From contig JABDEQ010000002.1 of the NCBI GenBank assembly GCA_013286985.1, positions 1,563-64,445 on the forward strand: a stretch of 62,883 nucleotides of DNA, given 5' to 3'. Under the pieces are notes generated by a model that saw only the letters and a program-made list of their open reading frames with translations, searched no databases and had not been told where the DNA came from. Source of the DNA: Bacteroidota bacterium (GTDB lineage Bacteria > Bacteroidota > Bacteroidia > Sphingobacteriales > Sphingobacteriaceae). Numbering within the stretch: position 1 is the first letter of the stretch; every line of letters begins with the position of its first letter. Position numbers and translations under genes: made by a program. This document shows positions 9,264 through 18,068 of this stretch, piece by piece.

Positions 9264-10406
9264 ATGATAACTTATCGCTCCTCTTCAAAGTCAAAAATAA
9301 ATGGTACGGTTACAATGGGTATGCTCCTGATTTTGCTTCTGGTAGCAATGGGCGTATCTGCGCAACAGTCAATCGTTACCGGCACAATCTCACCAGAATT
9401 TTCTGGCAAATCTGTCAAACTTACTATGTTCAATTATGAAACCCGGAACGACAAAGTTGTACAGGAAGCAAAGATCAGTGGGGATGGTAAATTTACCCTG
9501 ACCATCAATTCAAAAGAGCCTGAAATATATGATCTGGCGGTGGATAATTCAAGCATGGTTCAGGTACTGGCTAAACCTGGTGACAAAATCGACCTTAAGA
9601 TTAACAAGGACCATATTGAGGTTACTGGCTCAAAGGAAACACAATATTTGATTGATTATGAAGCGAACAGGAAAATTGTATTCAATAAGTACTTAAGACG
9701 AACCTATGATTCCTCGGCGGCGGCTGTTAAAAGCGGCGACAAAGCCAGGATAGAATATTGGAATGTGGAGCATGAAAAAGCATCTCAAAATTATAAAGCA
9801 GAACTGGCGGTATGGGTGGAGCAGCCTTTTTTTATTAATTCGCTTGCCGCAGTACATCATAGTATACGCTGGAATTCAGAAACCGATACGGCGCTGATGA
9901 ATCAGATGGTAGCCATCTTTCAGCAAAAATATCCAAATTATGATCTTACCCGGCAACTGGTGAATAAGGTTAATGCCACTAAACGGATTGCTATCGGTGC
10001 CATAGCACCGGGTTTTGTTTCAACCGACACGGCAGGTAAGAAAGTTGATCTTAAAGATTATCGCGGTAAATACACATTTGTTGAGTTTTGGGCCTCGTGG
10101 TGTCCACCCTGCCGCGAAGAAAGTCCCACATTGGTGAGGTTATACCATTCATATAAGGATAAAGGATTTACGATATTGAGTGTTTCTATTGATAAAAACA
10201 CTACGCAATGGAAGAACGCCATTCGCCAGGATGGATATACATGGGGAAATGTTTGTGACCTGAATGGATATGGCGGGCCTACGGCAGCGTTATATACTGT
10301 AACCGCAATCCCCAATAGTTTCCTGCTGGATAAAGACGGAAGGATTATTGCTAAAAATCTTCGGGGCAAAGAGCTGGAAAGCAAGCTTGCAGAACTGATG
10401 AAGTAG
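9264..10406 (+). CDS. TlpA-type thiol-disulfide oxidoreductase with DUF4369-like N-domain
   Basis: 380 aa. An N-terminal signal segment ends near VSAQQ. A beta-sandwich region (about 35-130: VTGTISPEFSGKSVKLTMF, GKFTLTI) typical of DUF4369 is followed by a helical linker and a C-terminal thioredoxin domain. The active site is WASWCPPC (Cys at about 279 and 282), with the cis-Pro loop TAIPNSFLLD. Periplasmic, probably reducing or isomerising disulfides in exported proteins or cytochromes. Bacteroidota carry many paralogues. Confidence 0.9.
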   Translation: MITYRSSSKSKINGTVTMGMLLILLLVAMGVSAQQSIVTGTISPEFSGKSVKLTMFNYETRNDKVVQEAKISGDGKFTLTINSKEPEIYDLAVDNSSMVQVLAKPGDKIDLKINKDHIEVTGSKETQYLIDYEANRKIVFNKYLRRTYDSSAAAVKSGDKARIEYWNVEHEKASQNYKAELAVWVEQPFFINSLAAVHHSIRWNSETDTALMNQMVAIFQQKYPNYDLTRQLVNKVNATKRIAIGAIAPGFVSTDTAGKKVDLKDYRGKYTFVEFWASWCPPCREESPTLVRLYHSYKDKGFTILSVSIDKNTTQWKNAIRQDGYTWGNVCDLNGYGGPTAALYTVTAIPNSFLLDKDGRIIAKNLRGKELESKLAELMK

Positions 10407-10419
10407 TGTTTTTTGGAGT

Positions 10420-10475
10420 GTAGATGCAATCTACAGGCATAATCGTCCGAAGTCAGGAGACTTCGGACAGCGGGA
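10420..10475. repeat. REP-like double hairpin, second copy
   Basis: GTAGATGCAATCTAC, then AGGCATAATCG, then a perfect 9-bp stem TCCGAAGTC / GACTTCGGA at 10446-10467, then CAGCGG. It closely matches 9113-9175 and may also act as a terminator for the thioredoxin gene, which ends 14 bp upstream. Confidence 0.75.
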
Positions 10476-10578
10476 TTATGATGTTATCGGCAGATGATCT
10501 TCTGCCGATTTTGCGCCATCCAACATTTGCTGAATTGCTGGCGAAACGCGGCGATGGCATATAATTTTGACAAGAAAT

Positions 10579-10594
10579 ATTACGTATACGTAAT
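10579..10594. promoter_or_regulatory. Perfect 16-bp palindrome upstream of the DUF4365 gene
   Basis: ATTACGTATACGTAAT is self-complementary and lies 82 bp before the DUF4365 start. Its length, symmetry and position fit a dimeric regulator's operator. No adjacent regulator gene is evident. Confidence 0.5.
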
Positions 10595-10675
10595 GTAAGC
10601 AACTAAGTCGAAAAGTCACGAGGTACCGTCATACAAAGCAAGTGAATTGTTTTTGAGAATTGCTAAATTTAACGG

Positions 10676-12484
10676 ATGAACCGAAACCCACAATTGCCTC
10701 ATTCAAGCCGTCAGGAAACTTTAGAAACTATTTCGCGCAATAGACTCGCCCTGTTATTTGATCCCGAACTTTTTGAGTTACGCCCGGAAAACCAGCGAGA
10801 CAAGGGGATTGACATGATCGGTGAGATCAAACAAAACGGAGTGTATACCAATTTTCGTTTTGCGGTACAATTAAAGTCAACGGAATCGGTCAAAAAACAA
10901 CGGGACGGGTCAATCTCATATCCGGTGGAAATTAGCAATCTCCACTATTTGTTAAACTTCGGACTGCCTGCTTTTTATATTCTATATGATTGCCCTGTAA
11001 ACCAGTTTTACATTGCTTCGGTGGCCAAAGTGTTTCGAGATCTTCAAAAAAAGTACCCGCCCGACCAATTGCCAAAAACCTTTAAGGTTAAATTTATCCA
11101 GGCACTAGATCAGGCGCAGATCGACGGAATTTACAAAGAAACTTTTGAGAACGGCACGTTGCTAAAAAAGCTTAATGCACATATCAGGATTCACGTCGGC
11201 AATGGTCAGTCGGCAGGTGGTTTTGTTATCGATGAGTTACAGGATGTTTACAGCGTAGAACAAAACATTGAATTCATTGACCAAGTCGGATTTCATCTGC
11301 TCAACCAGTATGCTTTTTCGCAGATCGTTGAGATTGAGCAGCGTACCTATCCCAGGGACAAAGCCTCACCAACGTTCAATATGGTTTGCGGCGTGGCCTA
11401 TTATCATCAGGGTAAACTCTTCAAAGCGTTGGAATTGCTAAAGCTGGCCCATAACGAAATTGACAGCCTACATACCGAGGACAGGAGCATGTTGTCCTAT
11501 ACTTTGGTACAAGCTAAATATTTACTGGGGCTTATGAGTGAACTGGAATTCAAGAAACAAAAGGTAGAAATCGTAACCAATAAAAACGCGGGCACTTTTT
11601 TGCAGCTGGAAAATCTCCATAATCAATTTATAAACAGTAAGGGGAACGAACAGGGGGAACGCATTAAAAAATTTCATGAGGGCGCAATGAAGATCGTTGA
11701 CAAACACCCAGAGTTCCATGATATGAGGGTTGTCGCTCACGCCAAAATATTAAACGTCGAAGCAACGTTGCTTTTACACGAGCTAGCTAAAAACTCGCTT
11801 TTAACAATGGGACGCAAGGTAGACGCTTTTCGTGACCTGCTCATAGCAGATTGGTTGAAGTTCGATGATCAGTTTCTTAGCCAATTGCAGGCGCTTTATG
11901 GGTATGCTTTAAAACATCGGAACTTTTTATCACTGAGTAACCTGATCATGGAGAAAATAGAATGGGAATTTGCTAAGGTTTATCACTTTCACGCTTTCAG
12001 CAATTGGAACAAAGTACAGCTAATCATCGATCCGGAAGTTGCGCCGGAAGACCGCGAATTGCTGCTTAAACTGTTAGTCGATCTGGATAAGGTAGTCGAA
12101 ACTTATGACCGCCTGCAACATCGTGAAAATCATTTTAACTGTCTACGTTGCAAGTACGAGATTCTCGATTTTTTGGGTCAAACAGAAAACGCAGATGAAT
12201 GTGCGAAAGTTATGAAAGACCTGATCGCTACCTACGAGATGAATGCGCTGCGTAAGCGATACGAGCAAATGTTGAAAGGTGGCATGAAACATCGGACATT
12301 TGTCGCTGACCTCGCTCAACGGAAAGCGGCGATTGACTGTATGGTCAAGAACAGCGACATCTACGAGCATCTTTACAGTGACATAACCACAGAAATGATT
12401 AAACATTTAGATCGTAAACCAGAGTGGTCACTTACTGAACTATTAACGCTTACATATCCCGGTGAAACATCGGTGATGGAGTAA
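10676..12484 (+). CDS. DUF4365 (PD-(D/E)XK nuclease-like) protein with long helical C-terminus
   Basis: 602 aa. Residues about 15-165 match DUF4365, a restriction-endonuclease-fold domain: SSRQETLETISRNRL, RDKGIDMIGEI (Asp 46), FAVQLKSTE (Gln 65, Lys 67) and a strand-rich YYLLYD-type end. The D...QxK arrangement is the expected active-site pattern, with Gln in place of Glu. Residues about 190-600 are helical and TPR-like (AYYHQGKLFKALELLKLAH). DUF4365 proteins occur both alone and in antiphage loci. It is a single gene with its own palindromic promoter element and a 3' hairpin. A defence role is inference only. Confidence 0.75.
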   Translation: MNRNPQLPHSSRQETLETISRNRLALLFDPELFELRPENQRDKGIDMIGEIKQNGVYTNFRFAVQLKSTESVKKQRDGSISYPVEISNLHYLLNFGLPAFYILYDCPVNQFYIASVAKVFRDLQKKYPPDQLPKTFKVKFIQALDQAQIDGIYKETFENGTLLKKLNAHIRIHVGNGQSAGGFVIDELQDVYSVEQNIEFIDQVGFHLLNQYAFSQIVEIEQRTYPRDKASPTFNMVCGVAYYHQGKLFKALELLKLAHNEIDSLHTEDRSMLSYTLVQAKYLLGLMSELEFKKQKVEIVTNKNAGTFLQLENLHNQFINSKGNEQGERIKKFHEGAMKIVDKHPEFHDMRVVAHAKILNVEATLLLHELAKNSLLTMGRKVDAFRDLLIADWLKFDDQFLSQLQALYGYALKHRNFLSLSNLIMEKIEWEFAKVYHFHAFSNWNKVQLIIDPEVAPEDRELLLKLLVDLDKVVETYDRLQHRENHFNCLRCKYEILDFLGQTENADECAKVMKDLIATYEMNALRKRYEQMLKGGMKHRTFVADLAQRKAAIDCMVKNSDIYEHLYSDITTEMIKHLDRKPEWSLTELLTLTYPGETSVME

Positions 12485-12508
12485 GGCTAGTGCGAAGACT
12501 AGCCTTAC
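12481..12508 (+). terminator. Hairpin at the end of the DUF4365 gene
   Basis: A perfect 11-bp stem GTAAGGCTAGT / ACTAGCCTTAC with loop GCGAAG, overlapping the stop codon. The following T run is weak, so termination is probable rather than certain. Confidence 0.6.
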
Positions 12509-12954
12509 CTTAACTCTTCAACGATATTATTAGTATCCAATCCCCTTTCTGGCGCGATTATTTCGCGTTGACAAAAAAGGGTAGCTTATTTGTCACTTTT
12601 TACATTTTGGGCGGGATAATGCAACTCTGTTATGCCCCAAATAAGCTCCCATTTGAAACAGCAATTTCAAAAAAAATTGCCATTTTTTGTCCCATTTCGT
12701 CCCAGGTTAGCCCATATTTCGTATAACTTACTGACTTACAGCAAGGACTGTCCCGCGCGGCCCGGAGCGTTTCTTTGTGTGTCATGTATTCGTGGGACAG
12801 TACAGTCAACCCCTCCCGCTCCACTTATCCATTTGCTGAGTATCCGCACTCCCCCATTTATAAGTTTGGTTGAATTATTAATTTTAATATCTTGGCAAAA
12901 TAACCAATCAGGGCCATTGCCTCATTAAACTTAATCTGACACGCTATACATCAA
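12485..12954. repeat. Spacer with TGTCCC/GGGACA element
   Basis: A 470-bp spacer. I see no convincing gene in it; a 98-codon frame at 12632-12928 has the low-complexity composition of non-coding DNA. The part from 12688 (TGTCCCATTTCGTCCC) to 12799 (GTGGGACA) is bounded by a 6-bp inverted repeat and resembles the element at 50419-50531. The last 150 bases are AT-rich and should hold the acyltransferase promoter. Confidence 0.55.
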
Positions 12955-14067
12955 ATGGATACGAATAAAACTGCCCCGTCAATTCTACAAACAAAACAGC
13001 ATTTTGAAATTCTGGATGGCTTAAGGGGCATTGCCGCCCTGTCTGTTGTAACATTTCATTTTATGGAATGGGCCTATGCCGATTACAGCAAGAACTTTAT
13101 CGGGCACGGCTTTTTGGCTGTCGATTTCTTCTTCTGCCTTTCGGGATTTGTGATTGGATATGCCTATGATGATCGTATAGCAAAAATGGGCATTCTTGAG
13201 TTTTTTAAATCAAGGATCATCCGGCTGCATCCGCTGGTTATAGCAGGATCAGTATTAGGTCTGCTGGCTTTTTTGTTCGACCCATTTGGCGGTCATCCTG
13301 AATTATACAGCACCGGTAAAATCGCTCTGACATTTCTTTGCTCCATACTACTTATTCCCTTGCCTGTAATAGCCGACCGTAGTTTTAACCTCTTCAGCTT
13401 CAATGCACCGGCATGGTCGTTGTTTTGGGAATATATTGCCAATATTGTTTACGCATTTGTGCTTTACAGAATTGGCCGCAGCTACCTGCTGCTGTTAACC
13501 ATACTTTCGGCTGTTGCTATTTGCTTTGTAAGTTACCGTTCGGGCAATTTAATGGGCGGATGGAGCGGACCCACCTTTTGGGACGGCGGCGCCCGGATAT
13601 CGTATTCTTTTTTAGCGGGGCTGCTTATTTATCGTTCCAACTGTATCATCAAAAACAAGCTGGGTTTTATCGGTGTAGCTATATTATTGTTCCTGGCCTT
13701 TATTATGCCATTCTCCAAATGGAACTGGTTGTCCGAACCTTTGGTAGTACTATTTTATTTCCCCTTGCTGATCGTTTTGGGAGCAGGTGCTACTTTAAAA
13801 TCGGGCTTAAAAAAAGTCTGCCTGTTTTTGGGAAAGATCTCTTACCCATTGTACATGACGCATTATGCCGTGTTATGGATGTTCGGTAACTATTATGCCA
13901 GCCATAAACCGGGCACCGTGCAATTGGCGCTCATCATCATAGCCGGTCTGATCCTGCTGGTTGGGGCAGCATACTTAGTAATGATAATTTACGATATGCC
14001 TGTGAGAAAATATTTAAACAATAAACGAAGTGAAAGGCTTGCCAAACAAAAAGCCGGTGGTATTTAA
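12955..14067 (+). CDS. Acyltransferase 3 family membrane protein (OafA/YrhL-like)
   Basis: 370 aa with about ten membrane helices. The family start is clear: FEILDGLRGIAALSVVTFHF, with the catalytic His of the HF motif, then AVDFFFCLSGFVIGYAYDDR and FFKSRIIRLHPL (the R/H pair of the family). It transfers acyl groups to extracellular carbohydrates or lipids across the inner membrane. It is monocistronic and followed by a hairpin terminator. The acceptor is not predictable from this context. Confidence 0.9.
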   Translation: MDTNKTAPSILQTKQHFEILDGLRGIAALSVVTFHFMEWAYADYSKNFIGHGFLAVDFFFCLSGFVIGYAYDDRIAKMGILEFFKSRIIRLHPLVIAGSVLGLLAFLFDPFGGHPELYSTGKIALTFLCSILLIPLPVIADRSFNLFSFNAPAWSLFWEYIANIVYAFVLYRIGRSYLLLLTILSAVAICFVSYRSGNLMGGWSGPTFWDGGARISYSFLAGLLIYRSNCIIKNKLGFIGVAILLFLAFIMPFSKWNWLSEPLVVLFYFPLLIVLGAGATLKSGLKKVCLFLGKISYPLYMTHYAVLWMFGNYYASHKPGTVQLALIIIAGLILLVGAAYLVMIIYDMPVRKYLNNKRSERLAKQKAGGI

Positions 14068-14098
14068 AACCCTGGATTGGGGGGGCTGTCTTTTAAGG

Positions 14099-14133
14099 AG
14101 TCTTTAGTTGTGAGTCTGAAGACTTTTTTTTTT
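14099..14133 (+). terminator. Hairpin terminator, third family member
   Basis: A diverged copy of the 5354 hairpin: AGTCTTTAG / CTGAAGACT with loop TTGTGAGT and a nine-base T run. It terminates the acyltransferase gene 32 bp after its stop. Confidence 0.8.
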
Positions 14134-14332
14134 GGAGCGGTTGGTAGCTCGTTGGTTTTATATTCGCCTAAAGGCGGATGTAAGTTAGCGTTTTGCTCCA
14201 TCTACAAAGTAAAGAGAACGCCTTAAGTCAAAATATCCGAGGCTTTTTTACATCGTTAAAAACTACAGTATAAATGATTTGAACTTGTAACCTGACAGAA
14301 AAAAGTGTGGTCATAGAATTAAACTTAAGAAA

Positions 14333-15337
14333 ATGAACATACAATTTGTCATCAGAAATTTGCGGACTCACTTAATACTATTTCTTCTAATTTTAGCTTC
14401 ATCAGTGGCTTACAGCCAGGTAAAAGATAGTGTGTATACAAGAAAGCAGCTGGAACCCGGCGTAAAAAGAATATTAATAGACGGAAAATTCTGGGTTTGG
14501 ACACAAAAGATAGGAGACGGGAAAATTAATGTTTTGCTGTTACATGGTGGCCCGGCACAATCGCACGAGTATTTTGAGATATTTTCAAAGTACCTACCAA
14601 ATAACGGAATTACTATCTACTACTATGACCAGTTTGGTTCTTATTTTTCTCAGCAGCCAACTCAGCAGCAATTAGCAGATACAAGTATCTGGAAAGTATC
14701 ACGCTATGTTGATGAAATTGAACAAGTACGTAAAGGATTAAAGCTCGAAAAACTCTTCATATATGGCCACTCATATGGAGCACTACTTGCGCTTGCTTAC
14801 AGTTACAAATATCAGACGCATGTTAAGGGAATGATATTCTCGGATATGAACCCATTTCCTAAAGACTTTGATCAAAGGATGTTGTTTATTAATAAGCAAA
14901 CGGACAGCCTATTGCTTGCAGCCAAGCAGTTTAATATACTTATGCAAAACAAGCAGCAAGGGTTAAGTTATGATCACAAAATATATCAAATGGCATTTGA
15001 TAGCGCATTCACAAGAAATTTTGTAGTAAGGTTAGATACATTGCCCGACGCCCTAATAAGAACTAAAGCCCATAAAAATTACGAGGTGGCACAAAAGATA
15101 GGCCCATCAACGTTTTCGCTTAATTACGGAGCCATGATACCGAACATAAATGTGCCTGTTTTGCTGATAAGGGGTCAGTATGATTTTATTATAAGTACAG
15201 AACAGGTTAAAAACCTGAACAAGCTGTTCCCCAAATCTGAATACTATATAGTGCCGAATGCAGGTCATGTGTGTTTTGATGACAATCCCAATGGGTATTT
15301 CCCAGGTTTGATTGCCTTTATTAAGCGCAATAATTAA
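14333..15337 (+). CDS. Exported alpha/beta hydrolase, proline iminopeptidase-like (S33)
   Basis: 334 aa with a signal peptide ending VAYSQ (about residue 30). Alpha/beta hydrolase features: oxyanion HGGPAQSHEYF, then YYYDQFGSYFS, nucleophile elbow YGHSYGALLA, an Asp in RGQYDFIIS and a terminal His in PNAGHVCF. The HGGPG-like and DQxGxxxS blocks point to the proline iminopeptidase/tricorn-interacting subgroup, though the usual GGSWG elbow is GHSYG here. The periplasmic substrate may be small peptides or esters. Confidence 0.82.
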   Translation: MNIQFVIRNLRTHLILFLLILASSVAYSQVKDSVYTRKQLEPGVKRILIDGKFWVWTQKIGDGKINVLLLHGGPAQSHEYFEIFSKYLPNNGITIYYYDQFGSYFSQQPTQQQLADTSIWKVSRYVDEIEQVRKGLKLEKLFIYGHSYGALLALAYSYKYQTHVKGMIFSDMNPFPKDFDQRMLFINKQTDSLLLAAKQFNILMQNKQQGLSYDHKIYQMAFDSAFTRNFVVRLDTLPDALIRTKAHKNYEVAQKIGPSTFSLNYGAMIPNINVPVLLIRGQYDFIISTEQVKNLNKLFPKSEYYIVPNAGHVCFDDNPNGYFPGLIAFIKRNN

Positions 15338-15733
15338 CCAAACGTGGTGCCTTGCTGCAAGTATACGGCGCAAAAGCTCAAAGCGTTTGAGTACCCGTAA
15401 CAGCTTTTCACAATCAAAAAATTAAATTGGCTATTTAAAAAAGAACCGTTTATTTAATGAAAATCTAAATCTTTTCATTAAATAAACGTAATCTTATTGA
15501 GAACGCTCCATGTCAACCTGTCCCACTTGAAGGATCAAGAGGGATTAATGCTTCATGCGAATTTACAGGACTATCCGCTCCAGGTTCACCCCCAACTGGT
15601 CTAAGTTTCCAACTTAGTAACAAAATGTGTTAAACTTGCAGCTTAACGGTATAACCGGCAATAACCTTTTCCATTTTGGGGGCTAAGTTACGCTACGCCT
15701 ATACCAATAAAGAGCCAGGGTTAAATGATTTTA
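15338..15733. repeat. Spacer with a 17-bp inverted repeat and a partial TIR element
   Basis: 396 bp between convergent genes, with no coding signal. It contains a perfect 17-bp inverted repeat at 15447-15488 (arms start CGTTTATTTAATG, 8-base loop). It also holds a partial copy of the dispersed element at 15595-about 15700, with ACTGGTCTAAGTTT, a GTTAAACTTGCAGCTTAAC hairpin and the inner CTAAGTTACGCTA segment. Confidence 0.65.
15447..15488. terminator. Strong AT-rich hairpin between convergent genes
   Basis: A 17-bp perfect stem (CGTTTATTTAATGAAAA and its complement) with the 8-base loop TCTAAATC. It could end both flanking transcripts. It lacks a GC-rich stem, so a protein-binding or recombination role is also possible. 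Confidence 0.5.
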
Positions 15734-16120
15734 TTAAATTACAGCAATACACTCCATCGAAAAAAGAATGCCGCCCGGAAAAGGCATAACCTGCGGACCG
15801 CTACGAGCTGGTGTATGGTTTTTAAAGTACTCACTATAAATTCTATTGGTGACTGAAAAGTCGGGGTCAGCGCCCGATACCATAAACACAGTTATCTTCA
15901 CTACTCTGTCCATTGAGCTACCCGCATCTTCTAAAATTGTTTTTACATTTTTAAAAGCCTGTACGACCTGTGCCTCATAGCCACCTTCTACAAGTTTGCC
16001 AGTGGCTATATCAGCACCCACTGTACCTGACACAAAAACAAAATCACCTGCAATTACTGCCTGCGGAACAAACGCATTTGGACGTGGCGCATTGGGGGTA
16101 TAAAAGACTTTGGGTTCCAT
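15734..16120 (-). CDS. ridA: RidA/YjgF family reactive-intermediate deaminase
   Basis: 128 aa, the usual RidA length. Visible: NAPRPNAFVPQAVIAGDFVFVSGTVG near the N-terminus, QVVQAFKNVKTILEDAGSSMDRVVKITVFM in the middle, and the catalytic Arg in HTPARSGPQVMPFPGGILFSMECIA near the end. RidA hydrolyses 2-aminoacrylate and related enamines; some paralogues act on other imines. The terminal motif departs from the canonical RSxV...LPxxxxVEIE (here MECIA), so the gene may belong to an Rid1-7 paralogue group. Confidence 0.85.
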   Translation of the reverse strand: MEPKVFYTPNAPRPNAFVPQAVIAGDFVFVSGTVGADIATGKLVEGGYEAQVVQAFKNVKTILEDAGSSMDRVVKITVFMVSGADPDFSVTNRIYSEYFKNHTPARSGPQVMPFPGGILFSMECIAVI

Positions 16121-16507
16121 CGTGATTAATTTACATTCTTTTTAAATAAATAACAATCAATACAGTAATCATATCTATATAAACATATAAAATATCTCAA
16201 TAATCGCCAATAAAATTATTGAAGTTATCAACGCTTGAATTGCCAGTATCTCACTAAATAAGTAGGGATTTGCAATCCCCCCAACGAAATATAAAATTTC
16301 GTTTCGTGGATTATAAATCCACAAAGTTTAGGTCGGGGATTATAAATCCCGACCAACGAAGAAGCCCAAAGCGAAACGCGGACGCAAGTTTAGGTCCCGC
16401 TCTCGCTACCTTTTTAAGAAGTCAAACGGCTTTAGTCACGAGTGCTTTTTTCATATAATTAGTATATTAGTTCCGGGTTGAGCGGATATATTATTTTAGC
16501 ATTTGAA
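16121..16507. repeat. Spacer with a cluster of palindromes and a decayed terminator
   Basis: 387 bp with no gene. Four successive palindromes occupy 16264-16354: GGGATTTGCAATCCC, CGAAATATAAAATTTCG, GTGGATTATAAATCCAC, and a longer one with GTCGGG / CCCGAC ends. At 16403-16450 lies a degenerate copy of the dispersed terminator (GCTACCTTTTTAAGAAGTC, then GGCTTTAGTCACGAGTGC and a T run). The AraC promoter must lie in the last 60 bases. Confidence 0.65.
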
Positions 16508-17368
16508 ATGAAAGAAATACATTCCGGATCAGGGGAATTTTTATTGAGATTGAAAGCTGCGGATGATGTTGATTTATGTACCCCTGTACAACATCCTGCA
16601 TATACCGTCTTTTTTATACCAGAAGGGAACGGAACGTATCATGCGGATTTTGGCGTGTTTAATTTTAAAGGGCCTGTATTGCTATTTTCAACACCTTTAC
16701 AGCTAATCTATATGCAGGAATGTAGTTTTTTAAACTGCAAAATGCTCCAGTTTCATGGTGATTTTTATTGTATTGAATTCCATCGCGAAGAAGTTTCGTG
16801 CAATGGCTTGCTTTTTAATAACATCTATATTGATCCGGTTGTTGTTTTATCTGATAAGGAAGCCGGTTTATTTGATTCGATATTAACCGAACTTAATAAT
16901 GAACTTGATGAAGCTGCGCCATCGGAAATTACCCTGCGTGCCTACCTACAGCTTTTCCTGGCAAAATCAAGCGCTATTAAAATAAAAGCCATTGCTGAAA
17001 ATAAAGATAAAGCCGAGAAAGATGAACAGATGGATCGTTTCAGAAAGCTTTTAGATGAACACTTCCTTACCCTGCACAAACCTTCTGATTATGCCAAATT
17101 ATTGGCTATGACACCTAATAATTTCACTAAACGTTGTACCAGGTATTTTAAAAAAACGCCATCGCAATTAATACAGGAACGACTGATCCTGGAAGCAAAA
17201 AAACAGCTTCATTTAACACGCAAAAGTATTAAAGAAATAGCCTGGAACCTTAAATTTCAGGATGAGTTCTATTTCAGCCGTGTTTTTAAAAAATTCACTA
17301 AAGTATCTCCGCAAGCTTTCCGCGATAAAACCGGAATATCCATCGTTGCAGATCGCTCTAAATACTAA
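16508..17368 (+). CDS. AraC-family transcriptional regulator
   Basis: 286 aa from ATG 16508; a TTG start at 16478 would add ten residues but is less likely. The N-terminal half is a cupin-like sensor region (HPAYTVFFIPEGNGTYHADF). Residues from about 185 carry two HTH units: YAKLLAMTPNNFTKRCTRYFKKTPSQLIQERLI and KSIKEIAWNLKFQDEFYFSRVFKKFTKVSPQAFR. It precedes, on the same strand, the DUF417/AhpD-like/hydrolase/oxidoreductase operon and probably controls it. Confidence 0.9.
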   Translation: MKEIHSGSGEFLLRLKAADDVDLCTPVQHPAYTVFFIPEGNGTYHADFGVFNFKGPVLLFSTPLQLIYMQECSFLNCKMLQFHGDFYCIEFHREEVSCNGLLFNNIYIDPVVVLSDKEAGLFDSILTELNNELDEAAPSEITLRAYLQLFLAKSSAIKIKAIAENKDKAEKDEQMDRFRKLLDEHFLTLHKPSDYAKLLAMTPNNFTKRCTRYFKKTPSQLIQERLILEAKKQLHLTRKSIKEIAWNLKFQDEFYFSRVFKKFTKVSPQAFRDKTGISIVADRSKY

Positions 17369-17485
17369 CATTCTTCTTTGGCATTATAATGCTACCTTTA
17401 AAAGCGGATATGTGCAGGCATCAGCCTTTTTTGTCCATGTGCTGCAACCGGTTACTGCTGTAATTTTGATAAAAAATTAAACAGT

Positions 17486-18061
17486 ATGAAAACTTCAATA
17501 ATAAACTTCATTGCCAACCTCGACCAATTTGGAAAAAAAGCGGTACGCTTTGGCATAGTGGTCGTTTTCCTTTGGATAGGCGGTTTAAAATTCTTTGCTT
17601 ACGAAGCAGACGGCATCGTACCATTTGTAGCTAATAGTCCGTTTATGTCTTTCTTTTATCATCATCCGGCTGCATACAAAAAGCATGTAAATAAAGAGGG
17701 GGAATTGATCCCCGCAAACCGTCAGTGGAATATTGAAAATAACACTTACGGGTTTGCATATTTCCTGGGTACTGTACTTGTTGTTTTGGCCGTATTAATT
17801 GCATTATATAAAGTCGTGCCACTGCCCAGTATGATTGCAAGTGTACTTATCTTTATCATGACGCTGGGTACACTGTCATTTTTAATTACCACACCAGAAA
17901 GCTGGGTACTGCATTTAACCGACAATGATTGGGGATTTCCTTTCCTGTCGGGCAGAGGGCGCCTGGTGATCAAAGATCTGGTAATTCTTGGCGGAGCTAT
18001 TGTCACCATGAGCGAGTCGGCCGCGCTATATCTGCAACGTAAAAAAGCACATCTTAAATAA
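17486..18061 (+). CDS. DUF417 (YkgB/RclC-like) inner-membrane protein
   Basis: 191 aa with about four membrane helices. Family cues are AVRFGIVVVFLWIGGLKFFAYEADGIVPFVANSPFM and the C-terminal SFLITTPESWV, GRLVIKDLVILGGA. E. coli RclC belongs to this family and is induced by reactive chlorine. First gene of a tight operon: 7 bp to the next start. A role in oxidant or electrophile tolerance is inferred from the neighbours. Confidence 0.85.
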   Translation: MKTSIINFIANLDQFGKKAVRFGIVVVFLWIGGLKFFAYEADGIVPFVANSPFMSFFYHHPAAYKKHVNKEGELIPANRQWNIENNTYGFAYFLGTVLVVLAVLIALYKVVPLPSMIASVLIFIMTLGTLSFLITTPESWVLHLTDNDWGFPFLSGRGRLVIKDLVILGGAIVTMSESAALYLQRKKAHLK

Positions 18062-18068
18062 TAAAAAT

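Noticed and set aside
12632..12928. 98-codon open frame on the plus strand between DUF4365 and acyltransferase genes
   Set aside because: Composition is unlike a protein (many Pro/Ser/Leu runs from AT-rich DNA), it runs through a repeat-like element, and no family pattern is visible.
16270..16458. 62-codon frame in the palindrome cluster
   Set aside because: It follows the palindromes and a decayed terminator; no start context or coding character.
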